This document shows positions 23,901-33,862 of a stretch of 64,000 nt of DNA, one piece after another. The translations under genes were made by a program, and so were the position numbers. Positions within the stretch are counted from its first letter, which is position 1. Each line of letters opens with the position of its first letter. Origin of the DNA: Cycas panzhihuaensis (lineage: Eukaryota; Cycadophyta); NCBI GenBank assembly GCA_023213395.1, contig CM041465.1, positions 177,513,741 through 177,577,740 of the forward strand, given 5' to 3'. The notes under the pieces were generated by a model. That model did not search any database. It had not been told where the DNA came from and saw only the letters and a list, made by a program, of their open reading frames with translations.

Positions 23901-24013
23901 TGAACCCTATGTCTCAAGGTGGACATATGGAAAAACTTCGTGTTTCTGTCCCCTTCCCTTATCCATTGCTCTCTGGATTTCTGTTTCCAGAATATTTCCT
24001 CTCTTGCCAGCAC
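20930..24013 (-). CDS. LINE ORF2: reverse transcriptase, zinc-finger and RNase H part
   Basis: The frame is open for 1027 codons. Residues about 105-370 form the reverse transcriptase: SDGFPPGFF, IKIDMSKAYDRV, GLRQGDPLSPFLF and the catalytic FVDD at about 354-357. Around residues 750-800 a zinc-finger region (CVMC, then HLCIHC) is typical of plant non-LTR elements. The last 123 residues are RNase H with its four acidic residues in place (FDGA about 910, KAEV about 950, EGDS about 974, VADW about 1023). The apparent ATG start is only where a frameshift near 24050 opens this frame; the true ORF2 begins at 25230. The active sites look intact, but the split endonuclease means the copy is not autonomous. 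Confidence 0.93.
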   Translation of the reverse strand: MLAREEIFWKQKSREQWIREGDRNTKFFHMSTLRHRVHNRIPKISSRDGVVYEVEDQIGGIAMEHFKELFTEPGCQDSSIREALLHHIPKLINEDQNNKLVEPFSQEEVERALFKMGRDKALGSDGFPPGFFQEYWEIIKDDLMEALNEFLQRRTILKEWQATFLALIPKKEGVEVMEDFRPIILCNVKYKILAKVLANRLKQYLPDIISPTQDRFVKGRQISDGIIIAHETLHSTMHRKEARMVIKIDMSKAYDRVAWDCLMECLEAFGFGEIWREWIWCCISRVSFSVLINGRSTPFFVGSRGLRQGDPLSPFLFIIMAEMLGRATMEAQRIGRIIGLRASSNLENIVLHQFVDDNIFLCRASLREARALQLGLQAYEKATNQKINLNKSSVFFINTPERLQGKICRILEMARGALPSSYLGMPLFVGRMGKEMWDSVVSRFNRKLAGWKGALLSGAGKIQLLVASLQSILVYQMTVYKILKKVILTLEGIMKRFLWSGAEEKRKFHLVSWDKVCRPKWAGGLNVRRLGYFNEALLAKTGWRLSKEAGTTWGRIIARKYLGDKHFLLEEGLCKEGSQVWRAISSSRSLLREGMRWKLGDGESIRFWEDKWCGHFKLEEMLNSGSMRRECINRYGILVKNYWVGQGKDRRWRSFEEVPGLEEEIRMVKEILDKQYIPKRTGPDSLVWPLSSVGSYTIKSGYDLRMSREGWERNERLAGVWKLGVLPKIAAFWWLCLQNKLLTLDNLSKRGFQLASRCVMCKMDVETLDHLCIHCPYAEGIWNVIWAGMGIAWVSSYSLDEQWAAWTSPFKSKTLSRLWKMIFPVGSWFIWKERNRRIFEGKEKDSQVLVTEIRKAIPEMMDRPKEDRLSKGEEDIIKDWGIVPREGVKAKRRDVKWHPPDGSWVKVNFDGAAKGNPGEAGGGGLCRDHDGNVRWAFAEYFGVQSNQKAEVRAMLRAITILDEEDAQKVIIEGDSMYAIKCLRGEMDPGWENIDIFEDAKDVLRDRAEVQIQHTYREGNAVADWLAN

Positions 24014-25230
24014 CTCTTCATATTTCCTTGAAGTTGAAAGCTCCTTATGGTCCAGTTCCTAGGTTCTGCCCTCCCTCTGGATCCTATCCTCTATATCTTT
24101 TAGTTCCTCCACCAGAGCACCCTTATGTTCGAATATATTACCAAAGACCTCTTTATTCCAAACCTTGATTTGTGTCTTAATCCAATTCAGCTTCCTCGAA
24201 AATCTAAACATGGCACAACCCTGAATCTGAATACCCCACCATTCCTTGATCCTCTCTCTCAAGTCTGGATGTTTCTGCCACATAAGCTCAAAACGAAATG
24301 GCGCCCCTTTGAAAAAAGCCGGAACGAACCCCTCCAGAATGAGAGGAGTATGATCCGACCCCATTTTCGGAAGGGCCTCCAGCCTAACACCTTCGAAATG
24401 ACATGCCCATTCATAGTTTATTAATATTCTATCCAATCTACACTATATATGATTGTGCCCTAGCCTCCTATTGGACCATGTATACCTCGCTCCCCTAAGA
24501 GGAACGTCCATCAGACCACCCGATTGCACAAAAACACCCAGATCAGACATACTTCTAGTCCACCCCCCTTGCCCGCCTTTCTTCTCTTCCATACTCAAAG
24601 GGGAATTGAAGTCCCCCGCCACCAGCCAAGGACCAGCCCAGTCTTTATGGGCACTGTATATGATTGTGCCCTAGCCTCCTATTGGACCATGTATACCTCG
24701 CTCCCCTAAGAGGAACGTCCATCAGACCACCCAATTGCACAAAAACACCCAGATCAGACATACTTCTAGTCCACCCCCCTTGCCCGCCTTTCTTCTCTTC
24801 CAGACTCAAAGGGGAATTGAAGTCCCCTGCCACCAACCAAGGACCAGCCCAGTCTTTATGGGCAACCACCAATCCTTCCCATAATCTCCTCCTACCCTCT
24901 CTAATTAGGGCGTAGATATTAGTGATCCAATACTCTTTGTTAGTAGATGTACTAACCAACCCTTGATGAGGAAGTGTTCACTCTTGCACACCTCCCACCT
25001 TTCCATCTCTTGGGATTCCACAGAGACCAACCCTCCCAACAGCCGAGCACACTTGTCTTCCCCTCTCTGCTCCTCCAAATCTTATTCAACACCTCTGCTT
25101 CCTTGATCTGCTCCACTTTAGTCTCCTGCAGGAGTACAATGTCATCCTCTGACTTTATTCTAATCTCTCTAACCAATCTTTGCTTTGATGGGGCATTTAG
25201 CCCCCTAATATTCCAAGAAAGGATCCTCAT
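24014..25230 (-). pseudogene. LINE ORF2 endonuclease part, frameshifted and internally duplicated
   Basis: The ATG at 25228-25230 starts with MRILSWNIRGLNAPSK, the standard N-terminus of the APE-like endonuclease that nicks target DNA. QETK, AGDFN and SDHTPL motifs follow, covering metal-binding and catalytic positions. Three lesions break it: a frameshift near 24955, a 211-bp tandem duplication (24441-24862) that repeats the GDFN-to-RYTW segment and shifts the frame, and a frameshift near 24050 before the reverse transcriptase. The original ORF2 would have been about 1360 codons, normal for plant L1. Confidence 0.9.
24441..24862 (-). repeat. Tandem duplication of 211 bp inside the LINE endonuclease
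   Basis: Positions 24441-24651 and 24652-24862 match at all but about five bases. The unit is 70 codons plus one base, so it shifts the frame. The few differences suggest it arose some time ago or was inherited from a parent element. Confidence 0.92.
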
Positions 25231-25330
25231 GAATGACCGGAGGCTTCGCCCCTCATCCTTTCCTACTTCTGAGGTTGGGGCCTTCTAGTGCCCCCCCTTC
25301 TTTCAGCGTGCTCTAGTACCCCAGGTCTAT

Positions 25331-26234
25331 CTAGGCTTGAGTTTCTCTCTCCCTTGTGGCCTTTCTAGGGGGTCTGCCCACCTTCTTTTCCATCCCATAA
25401 TCTGGAGCCTTCCTTATTTCTGATGAGGTGCTTCTAGAAACCCATTTATGTGACCCACCCCCTCTGCCTGAATCTGAACCTCTCGCCCCACCACCCCTTC
25501 CTCCTTCCACTGCCAATCCTACCTGCCTCTCCTCTAGATTCTGGTCTTTCGGGACCCCCTCCTTGGGTTCAGAAAAATAATCTTCTAAATCCCAGTTTAT
25601 GTTCTTAGCCAGCTTAGCAAGTGCCTCATCAGTTGAGGCCCGGATATCACCTTCCCCTCGAGTCCATTCTGGGTCCTCACAGTCTCTCCAAAGCGGAAAC
25701 CAGCGTTCTCAACACCTTTAGACTTTCCTTTCCCAGATTCCATTTCCACCGGGATCTCCCCTCCTCCTTCCTGAGTTTCCTTTTCAGTTTCTGTTTCTGA
25801 GTGATCAACCCCGGTGAGGCCTCCACGACACCCGCCCATTCTGGGGCACCTCCTCTATACTATCCCCTTTCTCTTCTCCAGTGTTATTGTTATCTGTTCT
25901 TCTGGTTTCCCCTTTGATATCCTCCTGATTATCCTCCTTCCTCGGGATTCTCGGGCATTGAAAGGGGAGATGCCCCCGGATCTTACACTTTGTGCACCTG
26001 AATATCTCCACCTCATAAAATAAACCTTGATTAATGGACCTCCCATCCGACTCCAACTCTATCTCGTCCGGGAGCTCTTCCTCGAGCTTAGCCAGCACAC
26101 AGAATCTGGCATTCATCAATCTAGATTTATGTTTGGTAGCTGAATCGACAGCTAGAAGAGGCCCTATCATTTTGGCTATCCCTTTTACCGTCTCCGGGTT
26201 CCAAAAATGTAGGGGAAGCCCAGGAAGTTGAACC
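25331..26234 (-). pseudogene. LINE ORF1, 5'-truncated and frameshifted
   Basis: Reading from 26234, the frame carries VQLPGLPLHFWNPETVKG, a plant L1 ORF1 block. A CCHC zinc knuckle follows (CTKCKIRGHLPFQC, CX2CX4HX4C, all four ligands present, near 26000-25950), then a charged tail. Upstream ORF1 sequence is missing because the insertion is 5'-truncated. Frameshifts near 25820 and 25590 divide the tail, and a basic, Gly-rich end closes at about 25331. ORF1 proteins bind the element RNA. The knuckle is intact, but the whole is not translatable. Confidence 0.82.
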
Positions 26235-26245
26235 TTTCCATACCC
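26235..26245. repeat. LINE target-site duplication, copy at the 5' end
   Basis: TTTCCATACCC matches 20682-20694 apart from one transition and one C. ORF1 similarity begins right beside it. Confidence 0.6.
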
Positions 26246-27785
26246 TTTATCATATATGATAAGTCAAATTTATCACTTATAAACACATATCATATATTAA
26301 TTAGATTCCTCAATAACTTATTTTGGTATGTTAAGTAATCCATATATGAGACTTCTTCTCCATGTCTCATAAACAGGTGAAAAATAATATTATCTCATTG
26401 ATTCATCAGTATCAACTTCAAACAAATTGTACCTTTTATCATTATCAAATAGGTGGTGTTATTAACCATTCAAACAAATGTATAATAAACCAAGTGATTA
26501 TTACATTTTACTAGTATTGCATAGTTTCACCAAATCAAATGTGTAAATAATAAGGGAAATTTTTATTATGTCTAGTGTATCTAAGATTTCCACATCAATT
26601 TTTTACCAAACATATTCACATATCTTTCATTTTTCATTAGTTTAAACCTTATAATGTTATAAATAAACCTTTATATATTATATTTTAAACAAAACTTTTT
26701 TTTTTTTGTCAACTATTATCAATCTCATCATTATGATCTTTGAAGCCTTTAAAAACATTAAAAAATATTAAAACATATCTAAAAAGCCTAAAAAATACAT
26801 CTTTTATAAATCCAAAACCACTATGCTTAACTTTACCTATTAAAATCTCTATTATCTGATTTCTAAAATATGTCTTACAACCACTCATTTTAACCATCTC
26901 AAAATTCTCTTCTCAATACAACTAACACTTTAAAAAATAGACACTCTAATAAAAAGTTATAATTGAAAATATGATAATATGTCATCAAAAGGTCAACAGT
27001 TCTTTAGAAAATCATTTTAGCTCCTTTTGGTTGGGCTCATGGTCATATTGGCTCCTTCTTATAATTAATTGTTGCTGGTTTAGTGGCTTATTGATAAACT
27101 TCATAAAATATTCAAATTTAATTAAATGTATCAAAATATCATGTTTGCTTAATAACACATATCTATTGATTTTACTACATATCAATTGGTATAGACTTGT
27201 TGCCTATTTTACATATACTAATGGAGTATTATCATCATCCTAATAGTGAATTTCAACTATGAAACATTCATAATAATCTCTAGAATGGTTCAAAAATAAT
27301 AGTGAATCCAACTTCAAGAACAAAATGCTCATAAAAGCCTTTCCTAGTGAACTAATAAATTGATGTAATACTTCATTGATGTGTTGCTTTCACAGGGTGA
27401 TCAATTCTATTTGGGTAATCTCATGTGCATGAACATCAAATACACTTGCATGTTTAAAAAATATAGATCCACATGCATAAATTAATATCCACAATAAATT
27501 AAATAGCATACTCATCAATTTGTAGCTTTCAACATATATATGTGGTTTTGTATCAACTTCTTCTTGCTCCTAAATCTTAGTCACATACCACTGGCATAAT
27601 CAACTTTTGGCTTATCAAAATACATCTTAAATTAACTCATGTATTAACTTTATAATTGGCTCGTATAGGTTTTAATCTATCTTCACAAAATCTTTTACAA
27701 CATGGATTTAATCAACTGTATTCATAATAACTAATGCTCTAATAGCTCAACCTAAGGTCTGACACTATATAAGAATTTAGAATTT

Positions 27786-27798
27786 CACTCTAATATTA
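27786..27798 (-). other. Primer-binding site of element-8
   Basis: On the - strand it reads TAATATTAGAGTG, a decayed form of TGGTATCAGAGC, right beside the right LTR. Confidence 0.45.
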
Positions 27799-28290
27799 TA
27801 TTGAAATATACTTATAATATATAGTAGAAATATATCAAACATATATAATGATTCAATTATATCATGAGGAATGTACACAATTCATATATTGTAAAATCAA
27901 CATATTAAGCAATAACATGAAGATAAAGTCATAAGCATTACAAAGTATCACCATAAAAGAAACAATAGATTTATAAGTGAAAGATATAGTGTAGAAAAAA
28001 CTATAGAAGAATATTGAAATTGAGAGCTCCTCATTATGATAACAAATAATTACATCTCTAAACCAATTCTTCTTTTTCAAGTTTTTAAGTAGTGTATATA
28101 CATGTTTATAGATATGTTACCTCATGAATAGCCATTAATATCTCTTGAGCCTTTTCATCATCTAATAGGATGTGTACATGAATAATCGTGTATATCAAAT
28201 CTATCAATACTTTTGTTAAGTGATATTTTGTATGGGTCCATAACTTTATATTAAGCATTAAATATTTGAAAATATAACATATTCTAATAG
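27799..28290 (-). repeat. Element-8 right (5') LTR, about 492 bp
   Basis: The partner of 19427-19839. Its start on the - strand reads TATTAGAATATG, alignable to a TGTTAG-type LTR start. It has about 60 bases that the left copy lacks. Confidence 0.72.
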
Positions 28291-30202
28291 TCTGATAAAT
28301 GGTAATTATTTTATATGGATATCAGTTATTTTTTAAATTGAAGATTAATTAATAGAGAAGCTTATATTTATATGTTTATAACTTTATAAGTGGTGGTATT
28401 TACTCATAAGAGGCTAAGCAATTTTAGGACCTTATAGTTCTTATTTCTTGGTAGTAATTTGAGAAGATGAAAATTTTTGCTACGAAAATAAAGTTTTTTC
28501 TATTATTTATAAATGAAACATTAAAGGGGAGTGTACAATATTGTATAATATTTAATTTATAAATATAAAAATCCCTTTCATATATAATCTCTGTCATGTA
28601 TAATTATAAAAATATGTGCACTTATAGAGAATTATACAATACATATATAAGTATTTGTAGAGGTTGTCAAATATAATTAGACAATTATGAGGTGACTATA
28701 TTTACAAGTTTGTTGCTCTCATAATATAATACTTATGATATTTCCCACCATATTTTTATCTTATATATTTATTGCATATTTTATCTTATTTATGCATTTA
28801 TTAACATGTTATTTAATCATCTCATAATAAATTTTATAGTGTGTTTATGTTTAATATTATTTCCTACATTTATTAGTTCATAATGTTAAGTATTACATTT
28901 ATGCATATGATTTTTTATGAGGTGATTTAATGATCATTTCCTACTATACTATTATTTAATGTATTTTTTTCATACTTTATCTTACTTATGCATTTATTGT
29001 CAGATCATTTAATGACCTCATGATATATTTTATATTGTGTTTATGTCTAATATCATTTCCCACATTTTTATTCTTCATCATTTCCTCATATTTTTATTAA
29101 TAACCCACCTCTATCATTCTCCATATATCCCTCTCTAATATTTATCCTTGTAGAAATCCATCATACCACTTATCCTCCATACTCTATCTTCTCTTATTGA
29201 TTATATGCATGTATTATACCATAATATGATTTGTATATTATACCACCCCTACCATCCAACATCCACGCTTCAATTTCCATCTCTGACATCCCCCTCACTC
29301 TTATCTTACTAAATCTCCACATCCCTTATTCCTTGATTCTCTATAGGCATTACTCTATCATTTGATATTACACTATCATCCTAACTTACTACCTCCCCTA
29401 CACTCTTCTATAAACATCCATACTTCATCTTCACTCTTCACATACCCTTATTTTATATCCCCTTATAAACCTTTTATCTATATAAAATTCCTACTATATT
29501 GACTAAACCCCCTATAATTCTCATCTCTAATTCTCTCACTTAAGCTCGATTACTCCCCTTCAAGTCATCCTCTCTATAAATCTTTATACCCCTTTTCCAT
29601 TAGTGTCCCTTTCTAAACTTTTTATCCAAACATTACTTCTATCATATTAAATAATCTCACTCCCATTGATGAGACCTTAATCATATTTACCATTATTTGC
29701 CATTTATTCACAACCACCTCATCTTTATATTTACACATTTTTTAAGGCCAAACTCACATGAATATAATATGGAAATAGTATATATGATCTCAAGTAGTGA
29801 GAACTAATAACCCACGAGTTTTAGGATATCTATACTACTTTTAGAATGTGGCATAAAGGTGGTCTAAATTCCTATCATATTTTGCCCTGCGTAGGTAGCA
29901 AGTTAAATAAAAATGTCATCTAAAGATGTCAATCAATATGGCAAATAGCTATTGACATTACTAGCATAGCAAAAGAAAATACTTTAATGATAAAACACCT
30001 CAAAAATGGGGGAATTATACTAATCCAACCACCTATGAAGAAATCTAAATCTGATTATTATTATTTTATTAAACAAATGAAGTTAATTTTAATATTAATG
30101 GTATATATAAACGAAATAGACCCTTATGGAAGATGAGGATTAGTATTTTTCTCTTATTAATCAATTAATTCCATGCGAGTGTTTTAATGCATTCTAGAGG
30201 CA
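28291..30202. other. Spacer with a G-poor block and an imperfect tandem repeat
   Basis: No gene is visible. At about 28740-29070 two imperfect copies of a segment repeat with a 197-base period (ATCTTATTTATGCATTTATT at 28782, ATCTTACTTATGCATTTATT at 28979). From about 29080 to 29760 the + strand is rich in C and T and nearly free of G; 29401-29460 has no G and about 20 C. The stretch may belong to another LTR element that I cannot delimit. Confidence 0.5.
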
Positions 30203-30207
30203 CTTTA
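30203..30207. repeat. Gypsy-1 target-site duplication, left copy
   Basis: CTTTA, identical to 37050-37054 on the other side of the element. Confidence 0.9.
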
Positions 30208-30437
30208 TGTAACGGACTAATTCCGTTGCTAAAGATTGGAGCCAAAAAGGTGGGAACGCATGCATACAGCAAATAATTAAATAATTGATTTATATTGAAT
30301 TGAATAAGAATGATTGATAGATATTCATATTACACTTGGGACCTATTTCTATATGCATATTAGGCCCCTTTCACGAAAGGATGTGCTTGTTCAATAATGC
30401 CCATGAATTAACCTTTCGCTTAAAGAGGTTCATAACG
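30208..30437 (-). repeat. Gypsy-1 3' LTR (230 bp)
   Basis: It aligns with 36825-37049. Its outer end is TGTAACGG on the + strand; its inner end reads CATAACG where the partner has CATAACA. Differences are concentrated in the first 60 bases. Confidence 0.92.
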
Positions 30438-30455
30438 ATTCCTCCCTTTTAAGAT
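30438..30455 (-). other. Gypsy-1 polypurine tract
   Basis: On the - strand, AAAAGGGAGGAAT directly precedes the 3' LTR. Confidence 0.75.
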
Positions 30456-33400
30456 GTTTCGCCCACGAAACCTTCTCTTCTCAACTCAGGATGAAGTTTG
30501 ATAAAATTGAAAGATTCCCATGAAGCATCTTCAATAGGTAGTTGTTTCCATTTAATCAAATATTCTCGAATAGTCTTTGACTACAATCGACGTTCTCAAA
30601 CTTCAAGGATAACTTCTGGTAATAGAATTAATTTGCCTTCTTCATCTAGGAGGGGCAGTTCTGTCTATACCTGTACACAATTTCAAATTTTCTTTTTGAG
30701 ACAAGATACATGAAATACATTGTGTATTCTTGAAGTTGGAAGTTCTAAGGCATAAACCACTTCGCCGATTTTCTGTGTAATCTGGAAAGGTCCATAAAAT
30801 CGTGGACTCAATTTTTGTTTTTGAGGAGTTTTCAACGATGCTTGCTTGTATGGTTGTAATTTTACATAGACCCAATCTCCGACTTCGAATATTCTTTCTG
30901 TATGATTTTTATCAGCTTGTTGTTTCATATGATTTCTGGCTTCTTCTAAATGTTGTTTTAATATTTGAATTATATTTTGTGATTCCTAGAGATAGTCATT
31001 AACTGCTGGAACCTTATTATCCATTTTTAACCAATCTTTTAATTGAGTTGGCTGGTAGCCATATAATGCTTGGTAAGGGGTCATTTTAATGGATGAGTGG
31101 TAAGAAGAGTTATACCATGCTTCAGCTAAATGTAACCATTTGACCCACAAATGTTGCTTATCCGTTACATAATTTCGTAAATAATTCTCTAAACCTTTGT
31201 TACTGCTTCAGTTTGTCCATCTGTTTGTAGATGATAACTGGTACTCATATTTAATCGTGTACCTACTTGCTGAAATATTTCTTGCCAGAAATGGCTTAAA
31301 AATTTAGGATCTCTGTCGCTAATAATGGTCTGCGGAAAACCATGTAACTTGTAAATTTCTTTGATAAATACTTCAGCTAACTGTTGAGTTTTGTAGTTAG
31401 ATTGAATAGGTATAAAATAAGCAAACTTTGTTAAACGATCCACCACCACATAGATGGCATCTTTTCCTTCTAATTTTGGTAATCCTGTGATAAAATCCAT
31501 GCTGATACTTTCCCATTTTTGTTACGGAATAGGAAGAGGCTGGAGCAAACCCGGAGTAGCAATACGTTCGTATTTATTAACTTGACATACAACACATTCA
31601 GCTATAAATTTCATTATATTTTTTTTCATTCCTTTCCAGAAAAATGATTGTTTGACTCGTAGATATATTTTATAAAATCCTTCGTGACCTGCAGCAGGTA
31701 CTACATGAGCCTCATTTAATATCTTGTTATGGAAAGTTGAGTTTGGTCCTAAGAATATTCATCCTTTATACCATAAAATATCATTTCTCCATTCAAATTT
31801 TTCTTCTTTTCCTTGTTGAACTCTTAGAATGAGTTGTTGAATGTCAGGATCTTTCACATACTCTGATTGTAAGTCCATGATCCATACTGGTTCTATCATT
31901 GATACAGCTTTTAATTGAGATTCTGTATTTTCTTCATCCTTCCGTGACAAGGCATCAGCTACTACATTATTTTTTCCCTTTTTATATGTTATGTCGAAAT
32001 CAAAGGCCTGAATTTTACTTATCCATTTTTGTTGTTCAGGGGATAATTCTTTTGCTTTAGTAAATATTGTAAACTGTTATGATCTGTCTTGACTATAAAT
32101 TTGCTACCTAATAGATACTGACGCCATTTAACTAAAGTGTGTATAATGGCCAACATTTCTTTATCATAAGTTGATTTGAGAATTTTTCGGTTGTTTAACT
32201 TCCTACTTTTAAATACAATGGGTTTACCTTCTTGCATCAGTACTGCACCAATTCCTGTTCCTGATGCATCACATTCTATTATAAAAATTTTAGAAAAATC
32301 AAGTGTTGTAAGCTTCGGTAACTAGGTCACTATTTGCTTGATTTGTTCGAAACATTTTGTTGCTTCTTCATTCCACTGGAAAGAATCTTTTTTTAATAAA
32401 CAGGTTAAAACAGAGGTTTTCTGTGCATAAATTTTCACAAAGCATCGATAATATCCTGTTAAACCCAGAAATCCTCAAAGTTTTGTAATAGTTTTGGGTA
32501 TCGGCCATTCTTGAATTGCCTTAACTTTTCCTGGGTCAGCTCTAATTCCTTCTTTTGATATAAGATGACCCAGATACTCTATTTCTTTCATTCCAAAGTA
32601 ACAATTTGATTTGTTAGCATAAAATTTTTGTTTCTTTAAGGTGTTTAGCACTTGATCCAGATGATTCATGTGTTCTCCCCATTACTTACTGAAAATTAAT
32701 ATGTCATCGAAGAAGACTAAGACAAACTTCCTCAAGAAAGGTTTTAAAACTTGATTCATTATAGCTTGGAATGTGGCTGGCGCATTAGTTAGGCCAAAGG
32801 GCATTACCTTAAACTCATAATGACCATGATGAGTACTGAAAGCTATTTTGTATGTATCTTCCAGTTTAATGCGAATTTGATGATAACTGGATTTTAAATT
32901 GATTTTAGAAAAATATTCTACTCCATGTAATTCGTCTAGTAACTCATCGATTCTGGGTATAGGGAATTTATTTTTTATTGTAACTTTATTTAATGCTCGA
33001 TAATCTATACACATACGGTATGATCCATCTTTTTTTCTTACCAAGATTCTTTGGTCTTTGCAAAAGGACTTTTACTAGGAGTTATTGCTCCTACATCTAA
33101 TAATTCTTCTATAATTTTTTCAATCTCATTGCGATAGTGATGTGGTTGTTTATACGGCTGAATAACAATCAGATTAGTACTTGTTTCTAATTCAATTTGA
33201 TGTTCACATCCCCTGTCTAGTGGTAATTCTGCCAGAAGGTTTTGAAAAACTTCTTTATGCTTCTGGATGACTTTTTGCAGTTCATTTTCTTGTATAGTTA
33301 GTTTAATTTCTACTTGGATTAAAAAAAGTTGAGCCATCATACCACGATGGCCCTTCTTGATTAATTTTTCCATTTTTTTACAAGATATTAGTTGGCTATT

Positions 33401-33862
33401 TCCAAGTTTTTCTCCTTGAAGGACGATAATTCTTCCATCTTTCTTATACCTCATAAATAATTCTTCAAGATTCATCTCAAAAGTTCCCAAGGTTCGTAAC
33501 CATTGACTCCCTAGAATAATATCTACTCCACCCACATCTAGTACATAAAAATTTTCTTTAAGAATAACGTCACCAATAGTTATTTTAAGGTTCTCCATCA
33601 TTCCTTGTCCATATATAACTTGTCGCCCTCCAACACTTACTTGAAAAGGGGTTGTTCTGGAAGGAAATAATTTTAATTGTTGAGCTGATATTCTATCAAT
33701 AAAATTGTGAGTACTTCCTGGATCGATCAAAATCGTGATAGCTTGATTTTTAACAAATCCTCTTAATTTAACCGTGTCTGATCTTGTTAATCCACTCATA
33801 GTGGAGAATGATATTTTTAATGTGTCCTCCTCCTGGTTACATTGATACCCCTGACTTTCCAT
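30456..33862 (-). pseudogene. Gypsy-1 pol: protease, RT, RNase H, integrase, chromodomain
   Basis: The protease motif IDPGSTHNFI is near 33715. Reverse transcriptase covers about 33200-32480 with [19 protein letters not shown] and an intact catalytic box [11 protein letters not shown] near 32690. RNase H follows (VFKSRKLNN to VKTDHNSLQYL). The integrase has an HHCC finger region (about 31700-31580) and a core with MDFITGLPK, ISDRDPKF and QTDGQTEAV, which keeps the acidic triad. A GPF motif lies near 30790 and a chromodomain near 30580-30500 (YLIKWKQLPIEDASWE). A frameshift near 33040 and several stops split it, so it is probably inactive but recently so. Confidence 0.92.

Larger units (their letters stand above)
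20695..26234 (-). mobile_element. L1-type LINE with RNase H, 5'-truncated (5.5 kb)
   Basis: On the - strand the order is ORF1 (zinc knuckle), ORF2 (endonuclease, reverse transcriptase, zinc-finger region, RNase H), short 3' UTR and an A-tail seen as 13 T at 20695-20707. The 5' end falls inside ORF1, so the copy is 5'-truncated. Flanking repeats TTTCCAT(G/A)CCC fit a target-site duplication. Base composition is clearly richer in G and C than the retroelements around it, and decay is slight. It inserted into element-8 and is therefore younger than that element. Confidence 0.92.
19413..28290 (-). mobile_element. Element-8: non-coding LTR retrotransposon split by a LINE
   Basis: Two same-orientation copies of a 410-490 bp LTR lie at 19427-19839 and 27799-28290. 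Removing the LINE at 20695-26234 leaves about 2.35 kb between them with no protein domain on either strand, so the element looks non-autonomous. On the - strand it reads right to left: 5' LTR, primer site, interior, polypurine tract, LTR. Unusually, the left LTR is followed by a second primer site and leader, pointing to a tandem arrangement. Confidence 0.7.
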
